From Rhizodiscina lignyota (lineage: Eukaryota > Ascomycota > Dothideomycetes > Aulographales > Rhizodiscinaceae): 64,000 bases of DNA. The translations under genes and the position numbers were made by a program. This document shows positions 22,676 through 32,561 of the stretch, one piece after another; the stretch's first letter is position 1, and the number at the start of each line of letters is the position of its first letter. The stretch lies in NCBI GenBank assembly GCA_010015805.1, contig ML978129.1:868001-932000 (forward strand), given 5' to 3'. A model generated the notes under the pieces. The model ran no database searches. It was not told the origin of the DNA and saw only the letters and a program-made list of their open reading frames with translations.

Positions 22676-22942
22676 GTTGAACTGCTTCTACGGCCACGCG
22701 TCCACGGAGCTTGCGAGCATGCTCGACGTCTACGGGCACTATGCTTGAGCGAAGCGGTCAGAGGCACGAGAAGCGGGCTCGACGTCTACTGGCACCATGC
22801 CCAGGTGAGGCTGTCGAGGCACGAGAATCAAGCTCAATGTCTACCTGCACACGGTGCAGGTGAGGCTGTCGCAGGTACCAGAGGTATGGTCAATGTCTGC
22901 GGGCAGGATGCTCCGGGGAAGCCGTCGCAGATCTCAGAAGCA
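22676..22942. repeat. imperfect tandem repeat, unit about 56 bp, four to five copies
   Basis: Four recognisable units start at 22721, 22777, 22832 and 22888 (spacing 56, 55 and 56 bp). Each opens with a variant of GCTCGACGTCTACGGGCAC and ends in a variant of GAGGCACGAGAA. A shorter, more diverged copy seems to precede them from 22676. Unit lengths are not multiples of three, so a coding role is unlikely. Confidence 0.7.
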
Positions 22943-25900
22943 GTCAGTGCCAGGACGTGCGTCGATTGCTCTCCAGCACGTTGTTTGCAGCGATCGGGAG
23001 CCAGAGATCTGCCTGGCCAGGCCAGCCCCTCGAGCACGGTATTCACTTTACAGCAGAACCTTACGTCAACGTCGTGCCTGGACCGCCCCACGGGGACGCC
23101 ATCTGCAGGACAGTGAGGATGCTGGATCACTTTCTCTCCACATATGTAGCTACCGCCAAATGTCAACTGCAGGTGCAGGATGAAAAGCTTCAGCACTCAT
23201 ACTTACTCGAGTTGTCGGCGAGCGCATCTCAAGCATGTCACGACAGGCCTTGAAACCCATGTCGTCGACATTCGAAGCTCGCTGGACTTCGAGTCCTCGT
23301 TGCACGAATAGGCGTCGTGTGTTCGACTCCCCACCCCGTCGGACCGTTACGTTTCAGACGCCCGGCGCGATATCGTAGCGTCCCATGCGGGCTGGACGCG
23401 TCGCTCGGAGCGCGTCCCGTCGACCGGCCATTTGCAGCAACCCTTTCTGCGCTGCAGAGTCGAGTACAGCTGTATGCAGGAAGAGTCACGCCTGCGACGC
23501 TCGACGCTGTGCGAGTGCAGGGTGATAGTGAGGGCAAAAGAATGGATCGGCATGCGGGTGCCCGTGACTATGGGGGAATTCCACGCAGCTGGAAAATCGT
23601 GTGGATCAGGGTCGAGATCTCGATTAGATAATTTTTCTTTCGTTCATGGCTGAGCCTGTACCACGGTTATTTGGAATGCTCGTCGCCCCGCCGGATCTGC
23701 GGTTGCAGGTCGAACGACGATTTGTATTCTCCGCCTGTCGGCTCCATACGTCGTGCGTGTGATTCGTGCGAGAATGGGTTGACATGTAGAAATGCCGTAG
23801 TGGGACTGGGAGGGGCGAGAGGGTGAATATATCATCATCACACATAAGTCTTGCGTCGAGGGAAACCGGTGTTCCACGAGTTCCGGTTCGTTGGCTTCTC
23901 TTTCTTTTCTCTTGAATGATAGCCAGATGGTAAGCGGAAATAATTGGAGAAAAGGCGCCGCATCTTCTTAGTCTGCATGCCAGACAGTCCAGGCTAAGCC
24001 TTGTGGACCTTTACTTTTTTGTGATATTTCCAGCCTTTGGTAAATCCAGGTGCTATTGTTTTCCAATTTCTGGCTTGGCAAAAAGTAAAAAAAGGCACGA
24101 AACATCCCACCAGTGGCTGCTGGCATGACTCGCCTCGCTAGGAACAATCGCAGATCGCGATTATCGATAAAGCAATCTCGCGTCGATCAAGGCGTCCGTA
24201 AATGCAGAGTGCCGCATGCCGAAGAAACGTTTGTGCGGAAGAAGCAAAGACGGATGTCGCGGATGCCCGAAGTATCAAGGTGGTCACTCTAGACTCTCGT
24301 TCTTGACAACAAACTTGACAATGAAGGTTCCGAGGAGATCAGCAGCGTGGACCTTGTGTGGGGCCCATGTGGGTGCCGCGTGGATGGGTTTGCTATCACC
24401 CAAAGGCTAAGGGAACCCCGTCCGAAGACGAGGGATGGACATGGGCTGAAGCCGCTGCGGAGCGCAGCCGGACGCTGCTGATTTGATATCAGGCGAATCC
24501 GGTGGAGGGGGCAGGAACAGTTAAGTGTGCAGTTGAAGGGAGTTTTGGGACGGTCATGGTCAGAACTGGGATGGACGTGGTTGCTCGTGCGAGAGAAGGG
24601 CATTGTAGGTGGATGATGAGACGGCAAGCGGCGAGTGACATTCCGAAGTGGTATCGCAATACCTTGAACGCTCGTTGAACGGGGTGGACGGGGTGAACGG
24701 GTAAGAAGCAAGTCGTCGACACAGCAAGATGTAAGCCTCTGAGCCTGGCCGTGGCCATCACGTTGAACGTGTGAGCGCTTTGCATGGAGCGGAGACGGGG
24801 GAGCCACAGAGAAAGTGTTGCGTGGCATATCGTATCTTGCTCCAAACTCGAGCATGGCCGCCGCTCTTGCAGTTTGCGAGCTCCAGCCACGAGAGCGCCA
24901 TGCCCTGAGCGTCTCCAACCGTTCACCACCCGATTTGCCTTCTGCCGGGCTATATACTAAATATGCTGTGCGTGGGATTCCTGTGGCACCCCCTTTCCCC
25001 ACAGGGCAAGTTGGGTGCCGTAAACGTCCATGGACAGGTAAAAGTGCGTGCAATGACGTGCAGGCGCCTATTCGCTCGGGCGCTGCGATGCGAAGAAAGC
25101 AGGACAAAACGAAAGGGTACGTGCAGCGGGGAGCGGAGGGAAGATTCTGAAACCTGGAGTGTCCCCGTCAGCGAGCGTGTCTGCTTCCGCACCAGCATTC
25201 TCGAGTCATTGCTCGCGAACATGGTGCCTCGGGGACGTCGACGCTCTCCACGGCGGGCGAGCAGGGTGGGTCGGAGGTTGTATTGAACAGCCTTGCCCGC
25301 CCGCCCTCGTCTGGGGCAGGCTGGCTGTCATTTCGCTGTAATCACGGCATGTCTGCTCGGAAGAGATAGTGGGCCGCAACGAGTGGGGATGCTGTATATA
25401 GAGGGGAAATGAAACATGAGGTTGTTGGTGGCACAGGGCGAGCAGAAGGAGCTCTCCGAGACGCATGTGTGGTTATACCAATGCTGGGAGGGCCACAGCT
25501 GGTGTCGCACGAGATATAGCGAGTATAAAAAGAGGCAGCGGAAAGGGACAGGAGCGTTCCCGCAAGGGGAAGGTGGAATCCGGGGTTCTGGTACGGATGC
25601 CCCTAGCAGCGCTCTCTGCGATTGCGCTGCTGTCGAGCTCGTATCGTCCCATCCGCGTTGCTTTTTGCCAGCGCGATCAAAATGAACTGCAAAACACCAT
25701 CCCGGCGCAGCCCCTGGCGCAGAGGGCAATTGTGCCGCAGCGTTTGTCGCTTGCGCCGAAAGCGTAAGGCGGGCACAGGTACCTGATGTACCTGTACGCG
25801 CGGGAAGGAGTGCCACGAGGAGAGGGCCAAGCCGCACATCTCAGAGCGTCTGCATTTCGCCCAATGGGAAGGGCGCCTGCACTTTTTGGAATTCCGCCAT

Positions 25901-27312
25901 GCAATCGGCCTCGATTTGCTTGGTGGAGATGACTCGTAATAGGCACCCCGGCTCAGCGTGGCTGCTCTAAGCGTGAATCTCTCCCCCTTCCGGCGCACGC
26001 CCGGCTGAGCGCCATCTGAGGGCGGAACGCGTGCGATCTCGTACGTAGCATCTGCCATCTGCCATCTGCCCCCGGCACGTTGCGCGCTCTTGGCCCTGTA
26101 CGATGGCCGTCGACTTGCTTTTGGCGGCGGAGCGGCGGGCGCTGCGAGCGAAGGGAGGGAGATTGCAATACGATATCATCACCTGCGCATGTAGGCGGTC
26201 GCGCGTCTTGCCGTCTCCTCCAAGTGCTGCACAGCGATACAATAAGACTGCTGCTGCCAGGGCGGCGTGGAAGAGAAACGGGCGCGCTGCTAAGCTCACT
26301 AGCCTCTGTAGAGCGCGCGACGACACGTGGGTACCTCCGAGCGACGGGCAATCGAGCGCGGCCCTTCTCAGCACATCCATGCGACAACGTGCTCGCGGCG
26401 GGCAGGGCAAGGATAATTCGTAAGATTGGAGAGTGGATGGTCGATCGCCTCCAGTCGACGTCCGCCGTCCAGTGCGCTTTGCGTGAACCTTACGCACCCA
26501 ACGCATCTTTCCCAAACCTCATCCCTTCATCGACCACCACGCCCGCCCTCGTCCCCTCGCCGTCAATTGTGCCTGCCTGCCCGCTGCGACTGCATCGGTA
26601 CTCGGTGCATGCAAGGCACGAACGTTGGCTTTGTTCTGTGCCCACCGCTGCTCTCCGCTGCGCGTCCAGATCACCACCACACCTCCACTCCTGTCGCGAA
26701 CAACCAGCCCACACGCCCTCCCGACCTGGCCTGCCCGGACGACATTGTTCGCCTTCTGCCCATCCTCGCCCACTGCCAGAGCAGAGTATCGCGATTACTC
26801 TCCGGCCGTGTGGTTCGTGCGACTGCCTGCGGTGCGCCTGCCTCCGATTTCGTCGACGCTTCTCCTCCAGCTAGCGGCCCACTCAACGTTCAGCCTGCGC
26901 TCGACGCCGACCAGTCTGCGCTTTCCTTTTCGCAACCGCCTCAAGCCTCCACGGGCCCAGCACGCTTTGCCCTTCTGCGACTACCTCATTCATCGTGGAT
27001 CTGTGGCCTTCTCCGCGCAGTTGGGACCACTTGACGCTTGCCCTGGACGCTCCTGATCCCACGAGGACACGAGGTAATTGACGACAGCTCACGCCGCGGT
27101 CTCTCTTTGGCCCCAGAGAAAGCTACCCCCTCCTCCATTCTGCACTCCACCTCTCCATATCCTCAACAGATCTCATACACTCGGCATCTGTGATCGATTC
27201 CATTGGCAATTGTGGACGCCTCCCCGCTCGATGGACTGAGCTTTTGAGAGCTCGCCAGCCGCACGCTCTGGTGGTTAAGCGGCTGCTCATCGTCTTCCTC
27301 TGCCATTCTCAG

Positions 27313-27384
27313 GTACGTTTCAACGGTATCGCCCAAGATCCAACGTCTCTGGGCACACGGTGGACTTATAACTAACTCTGATAG
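27313..27384 (+). other. probable 5' UTR intron of the bHLH gene
   Basis: A 72-nt segment has a strong donor (CAG then GTACGT), a perfect branch sequence (ACTAAC) 13 nt from the end, and an acceptor TAG. It lies 190 bp before the start codon, outside any coding frame, which is best explained as an intron in the untranslated leader. Confidence 0.5.
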
Positions 27385-27575
27385 AGCTTGACGACACCTT
27401 GACTCGCATCTTCTGCACCATTTTCCACCTTCTCCAGAAGAACTCCGCTTCCTGTTCGCTATTTGAACGCCATACCGCTTCGTCCACCATTGTAATAGTA
27501 GTGTCACCATCTTGTCCACCTCGATTCTCCTTTGTCATCCACACCCTTTGTACCAGGTTACCGAGTCCACATTAG

Positions 27576-29577
27576 ATGGCACCAGCAGCCATGGCACAGA
27601 ATCAGACATTGCCGTCAATTACGCAGCTGACAAGCGAGCTGCCTCAGGCAGATCAGAATCGCTTGAGCCAGAATGCCGACATCCGAGATTCAGGGAATTG
27701 GTCGATATCCCAGAGCAAACGTGAGTGTCCACTTCTTTTGTTCGTATTATTTCATCCCATTTGCCGTGCTCTTCCCACTTCTCCGTAATTGTCGGACGCA
27801 ATGTCCATGGATTCATCTGATACAAAGAGACAAGACGAATTGGAAATTTCAAGAGACTTAAGAAACTATGGATGGTATCTGATTTATCTCTATCATTCGA
27901 CTCGAGATGAGATTGCTCAGGCTCTCAATTATGGTGCATGTCATCGAGGGTCATCCTGTTTTCATTAAGATAGATTGCAAAAGCTCGCGTTTGCTGAATA
28001 GTGCTTTGTTGAATCGACCCGTTTACAGATGCTAACATTGGAGCAGATTCTTCGACCGTCTCCAACAATCCTGGTCTCCAACTACAAACGATCCTCAATG
28101 CGGAGGATTCACCATCGCGTTCTTCAATGCCGGACACTCCTCATTCGGCGAAGGCCCACCACGCTCAGGTCAGCCCACCGAAGCAGGACTACCAGCAACT
28201 GGGGTTACCACCAGGTGGCCAGCCGTCGACGCAGACAATCCCACATCACCTCCCAGCCATACCATCCGTCCATCAGGGCTTCCCTGGTGATCATCCACGG
28301 CAGAGCCTCGACACTCCATCCATGCTGGAGTCGAGGCGGAGCAGCGTCGACAGTCGCATGAATGCCGGGATGGGCCACCTTGCCATAAGCCCGTCATCTC
28401 CATATGACAGCAACAATGCATCTCGTGCATCCTTGGTGTCGAATCTCCAGCAGCAGCGTGGCATCACGGATGCGCGTGCCAATGGCTCGATACCGGTGTC
28501 GCCTTTATCGTCGAGGTTCAGTCGTGCCGGATCCGGCGCTGCACCTCGTCGTGCTCCTGTGATCAATCCCAACCCGCGAAGTGTGTCTGGTATGCCTGAT
28601 CCAACGGCTGCTGCGCCGACGAAGGGTTTCCCGTGGGCGTTTCCAGATCAGCCTGGTGGTCAAGATGAGCGAAGAAGATCGAGTAGTGGTGACTCGAGCG
28701 TCGAACCGTCATTGCCGTCGCGACAAAACAGCTTTGCGGCGTCGATAAACAGCAGCGTATTCACAACAGAGTCTTCGCAGCTGCCTCCGGGCCAAAAGAG
28801 GTTCGAAGAGGGAGGTAAGTCGTGTTCCCCTGCGTGTTCTTAGATGGAGAGTTGCTTACAGTGTTGCAGACGTTCAGCACACGCATCACCACTCGATGCA
28901 GCACAGAGCAGTCACAAACCTGCAGTCGGATGGGCAGGCTGCGGCCGGCGGTGGGAACTACAGCCGCACCCCTGAGCTGCGTGTGAGCCATAAGATGGCA
29001 GAACGTAAGAGAAGGAGTGAGATGAAGTCATTGTTTGATGAGCTGAATACCATCCTACCCAATACGCCTGGTGGCAAGTCCAGCAAATGGGAGGTCTTGA
29101 CGAAGGGTAAGTCGTTGCGCGCAAATGTCTTGGCATTCGGACTGCCCTTAATTATATCGCGTCGCTGCCAACCTCTCTCTCCCCTGCTAACGTCTTCTTT
29201 CTACAGCGATCGAACATATCAAGCTTCTCAAGTACTCTGACAATCAACTGCGCCGTGACAACGAACAGCTGCGCGGGCAATCCGAGTATGGCAGACGCCT
29301 CGAAGAGGAGAACAAAGCACTGCGCAATGAACTCGGCACCTGCTGGCAGCATCTCCAACGCGTCGAACCGAACAACCACCATGTCTTCGGCCAATTCACC
29401 TCCAGCCTTGCCGTCGAGTCCTCCGGTGCCGGACTCCCATCAAATCATCACATCCAACAACCTCAAGCGCGGCTGCCACCTCTGCAGGGGCAAATGCAGA
29501 CACCCGGCAACGCATTCGCTCCGACTGGAGCTAGTTCGGCACCGATGGAAGGCGTCCAAACGTATACCCCATTCTAA
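27576..29577 (+). CDS. bHLH transcription factor (class B, E-box type)
   Basis: This is a nuclear DNA-binding regulator. Four exons are inferred: 27576-27720, 28029-28814, 28870-29106 and 29207-29577, with introns of 308, 55 and 100 nt, giving 512 residues. The basic region [16 protein letters not shown] has His351, Glu355 and Arg359 at the positions that read CACGTG E-boxes. Helix 1 ([13 protein letters not shown]), a loop and helix 2 ([14 protein letters not shown]) follow. A leucine-zipper-like extension comes next ([20 protein letters not shown]). About 340 N-terminal residues are Ser/Pro/Gln-rich and disordered. The 308-nt first intron is unusually long for this genome and could hide a small exon. 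A long leader and desert upstream suggest elaborate transcriptional control. I cannot assign a named orthologue. Confidence 0.88.
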
Positions 29578-30301
29578 TGGGCGCCTCGATTTCGAAGCCA
29601 CCGTGCTCACACTCGACGACGGTTGCGAAGTATGCTTTTGCCGCCGCCTAACGGCCCGGACCTTGCGGATTCCACATTTCCCGCCATTTCTACGATTTTA
29701 CACGGAGTCCGTGTATTTGCTGGGGTACTCTCACTAGTAAGTTACCACCTTTACCGCTCCACACGGCTTGGCACTTACCGTATATAGAGCGAACATTACT
29801 ATCATAGTATTGGGTAGCACGTGACTTGCTTGTGGGAACAAAATTCATGTATTAAACTAGGGTTTACGATGATGGCTTTGATACCAGATAGCATTAGCGC
29901 TAAGATAGTGCTACGAAATGAAAATACTTGACTGCATGACTACATATGCGCTATCTACGCTTGTGACCCTGAATGCCACCACTGCTTGTCATTCTTGGTT
30001 CGTAGTTTTCAAGCTTTGGGTCCTAAGATTGTTTCGCTTTAGGAGCCTCCGAAGATAATCATATCGATGCTCCGCCGTCATGGTGCAAATCAGAATCGAG
30101 CATTCTGACTTCGGCGTAGTAGGCCTCAGGGACTTGGCCGCAAATATCAATCGGACTCTTATATTTTGATATGTATACGTTGCGATAATTTAAGAGCACA
30201 CATCGTATAGTTTGACGCGCTTGTGCGCTGAGAGGCTTCCCTTTTCAGCCTAGCGCGAGTAGGAAAACTTTCAACTCCAACGACAGCGGCTCTCTTGGTC
30301 C
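29578..30301. other. 3' flank of the bHLH gene and AT-rich intergenic DNA
   Basis: AT-richer than the genes on its left. It includes a diverged copy of part of the downstream relic gene (listed separately as a repeat). No gene is visible. Confidence 0.5.
30010..30113 (+). repeat. diverged direct repeat, copy A
   Basis: This 104-bp stretch matches 30399-30503, starting CAAGCTT and including the shared block AGGAGCCTCCGA-GATAATC-TATCGATGCTC. In the best-aligned part I count about 14 mismatches, of which 11 are C/T or G/A transitions. It carries no open frame of its own. Confidence 0.65.
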
Positions 30302-30836
30302 ATGGCGAGATCGAAAGTCTACCTATCTCGGCGGCAAGCCGATAGTGACTTTTACCCTTGCCTAGAGCCGGTGTCTATAACTCTTACGACGAAGTATCCA
30401 AGCTTCAGACTCTATGACTGTTTTGCTTCAGGAGCCTCCGACGATAATCGTATCGATGCTCGGCTATCAGGGGAAAGGGCGGAAGTCGAGCAGTTTGACT
30501 TGGACGCTTACGAGCGAGATATTCCGAGGCAAACTGTAAAGATCTCGAGAACCAAGGGGCCGATAGCACCGGTTACAAAAGGCAGCCAGGTAGCGATGAC
30601 GGTTCTAATTCTGCAGCTTCCGTTTCGACCATGTCTATTGTCGAGAAACCTGATGAGATTCAGAGCCCCTCTTTTGGTAGCTACTTCTCTAAGCTGCTTG
30701 CATTCAGCAGACTGCCTTCGCCGAAACATACTCCGAGCTCCGGGAAGTAGCCATATTGAGCATCTACAACTACGCGGAAGAAGGCCAATTCACTGCCACA
30801 TGTCAAGAGAATGGACAGGTCTCCGATATAAACTAG
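30302..30836 (+). pseudogene. frameshifted relic of an unidentified protein-coding gene
   Basis: Three successive protein-like segments lie in three different frames. The first runs from ATG 30302 to about 30535 (for example SGERAEVEQFDLDAYERDI). The second runs from about 30501 to TAG 30748-30750 (for example STMSIVEKPDEIQSPSFGSY). The third runs from about 30691 to TAG 30834-30836 (for example TYSELREVAILSIYNYAEEG). Each has ordinary globular-protein composition, unlike the surrounding frames, and the segments overlap by short distances, as expected when single-base changes break one gene. No splice sites connect them cleanly. The family is not recognised. A 252-codon frame continues from 30302 to 31060, but its later part is out of register with these segments and becomes Lys-rich low complexity. 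Confidence 0.45.
30399..30503 (+). repeat. diverged direct repeat, copy B (inside the relic gene)
   Basis: Partner of the copy at 30010-30113, about 390 bp downstream in the same orientation. Here it lies inside the first open segment of the relic gene. Confidence 0.65.
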
Positions 30837-31610
30837 AGGTTATAAAAAAGGGCCAAAAAGAAAAGAAGAAGAAAAAAAAAAGTGCGGCTGGCGTGGATTG
30901 GACGCGCGGAGAGCGTCGCTTTGAATCGAAACTAGCCTTCGATTCCATCTGTCGATTCCGACTTAACCAATCGGGCACCACACCGCTGAGATATGGAAAT
31001 TGGAATATTAAATATATAGGCATATGTTTAATCTGGTTCCCACACAACCAGCCCCCTTAACACCCGCTTTAGGTTCACCATTTTTTACAACATTTACCTT
31101 ACTGCATGTTAGGGCCGCATATATACGCCTCTTAACGTCGGAACATTAGATGTTCAGACATTGCTACCTTTTTGGTGGTCTATGCAGCTAGCGCGTAGGA
31201 TCTAACACTGGACATATAGCTACCGAAGCAATGCTGTAGCTGCTTTGGTACCTGAGCACAAGAGATTTGGGGCATGGCGCACGTATTCGCTTATATACGT
31301 TCACTGCAGAACTATCGAGATCCCGAGTATAACCAAGCTAATGCTGTGGCACGTGGAGGCACCTGCTATGCTTCAACAACGTTCGTGGCATTATTTTAAG
31401 AGATGCAAAGCACAATCAACCAGATATTCGCATCATTTGCTCGGGCCTGGCGATTCAGAGAAGCTGAAGGTAGTGTGGGTTTGTACAGGAGGGAGCCCCA
31501 TTGCAAATACGCGCCGCGCTGCATGTGCTATTTTTCATACTGTGTTATATGTACAAACTCGCGTATTCTAATCCCTGTGCTTTCGAGCACTAGTTGGGAA
31601 AACATCAGGT
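30837..31610. other. AT-rich intergenic DNA
   Basis: Includes an A-rich run (GAAGAAGAAAAAAAAAAG, about 30866-30883) and an AT-rich block to about 31200. Frames such as 31245-31571 have no family features. The composition differs from the flanking genes and is compatible with decayed repeat DNA. Confidence 0.4.
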
Positions 31611-31726
31611 AATGCTGAGTTTATCCTAGCCCCTCTTGCCCTTAGGGGCTGAGTCCTCGTTGAGACGGACTGGGGGGTTCAGGTTTTTTTGCCCTTTGCT
31701 ACGGAGGGTTCGATTCTCGCAACATT
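31611..31726 (+). other. hairpin-rich tRNA-like or SINE-like element
   Basis: Several tRNA-like parts occur in order. The ends AATGCTG and CAACATT can pair at six of seven positions. AGCCCCT and AGGGGCT form a perfect 7-bp hairpin. AGTC..CGT and ACG-GACT form a hairpin with a TGAG loop. GGGTTCGATTCT resembles an RNA polymerase III B box. A pyrimidine tract with long T runs follows at once, as a terminator would. The spacing does not fit a standard tRNA, so a decayed tRNA gene or a tRNA-derived SINE is the likeliest reading. Confidence 0.3.
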
Positions 31727-31762
31727 ACTCCTTTTTTTTTTCTCTCTCTCTCTCTTTTTTTA
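31727..31762 (+). repeat. pyrimidine tract: T runs and (CT)n
   Basis: T10 and T8 runs flank a (CT)7-8 microsatellite at about 31731-31762. It directly follows the tRNA-like element and could be its terminator or tail. Confidence 0.7.
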
Positions 31763-32561
31763 ACACCTAGAATCAATCCTGCATCCAGCCACGTTATTAG
31801 ACAGACGTGGGTCAACTATTTAAGCCCTGGCGACATAATATACCTCGTTCCCTCGGAGAGGCCGCCGGCGCCACCCGCAACACTATTGCAGGACTCGTTC
31901 TCAGGAAGGCCAGCCGCGTAGCATGTCCAATTTCCTCGCGACAGTGAATACTTCCAATGAGCGTGCTTTCACCATCGCGGTTTCCGAGACGCTCTCAGCA
32001 TAAGATTCTTGGCCGGCATTCCGTAACAACTGGCGCCATCTCATGGGGAACTCCAATGTCCCACCGACGCTATTCAAATCTTGAATACCTCGAGAGCGCT
32101 GGGATGCGTCTACTCTGGAAAAGAGCAATAAGATGGTGTGGCAAATGAGAATGAGCTGGAATTGATTGGGAAGATTAGAGGTCGTGAAGCTAGACAGGTC
32201 TGACGCCAGGGACGCTGAAACGTCTATGGAATGAAGACCTCCGACAACAAATACCGGCAATCAGAGAACCCCAGCGCATGAGCACGAAGCGCAGATGAGG
32301 TGCATGGCGAGAGTTGAGTTGGTAGATCAAGATGTCAGTAAAATGGCGTAGACCAAGTGACGGATAAGGAAAGAGGGTGCTTGCAATGGCTCGATATGCA
32401 GGCAAGAGACTAAGTGATATACAATGCATCGCAACAGGAGTGGTTTGGTAAGGGCTGGTTTATTCTATCTTCACGGCCGGTAAAAGAAGGATTCAGGAAG
32501 CATCAAAACGATCTTGCAACAACATTGTGCGCCTTAACGCCCCGGGCATAACTTGGTGAAA
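31763..32561. other. intergenic, 3' side of the alpha/beta hydrolase
   Basis: No gene is supported. A minus-strand frame at 31901-32260 has protein-like composition but no ATG at its head, no splice partner and no known motif. Part of it may be untranslated sequence downstream of the hydrolase. Confidence 0.35.

Larger units (their letters stand above)
22077..27575. other. 5.5 kb gene desert and long leader of the bHLH gene
   Basis: No gene with a recognisable product is visible. The left part holds an imperfect tandem repeat (listed separately). A small 9-bp repeat (variants of GAACGGGGT) occurs near 24676-24702 and a 7-bp CATCTGC triplicate near 26048-26070. TATA-like sequences lie at about 24951 and 25391, with a stronger one at 25524-25532 (TATAAAAAG). 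Downstream of the last is an isolated 56-codon frame, 25597-25767. Long overlapping frames at 24289-25107 minus and 26080-27056 plus have skewed composition and no domains. The right 1 kb is pyrimidine-rich and is probably the promoter and leader of the bHLH gene. Confidence 0.5.

Noticed and set aside
22676-22942. CRISPR-like array
   Set aside because: Units are contiguous and diverged with no unique spacers, and the genome is fungal.
23316-23336. tRNA B-box-like GTGTTCGACTCCCC
   Set aside because: The stem bases do not pair and no cloverleaf can be drawn around it.
24289-25107. 272-codon minus-strand frame in the gene desert
   Set aside because: Composition is Arg/Pro/Ser-skewed, it overlaps other open frames in both directions, and there is no motif or sensible context.
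26080-27056. Long overlapping plus-strand frames of up to 264 codons
   Set aside because: All three frames are open together because the DNA is GC- and pyrimidine-rich; none shows protein-like patterning. It is more likely promoter and leader.
30302-31060. Intact 252-residue gene
   Set aside because: Only the first third is protein-like; the better continuations lie in the other two frames and the rest drifts into Lys-rich low complexity, so a broken relic fits better.
31901-32260. 119-codon minus-strand frame next to the hydrolase
   Set aside because: It has no ATG start, no splice partner and no known motif; it may be untranslated or decayed sequence.
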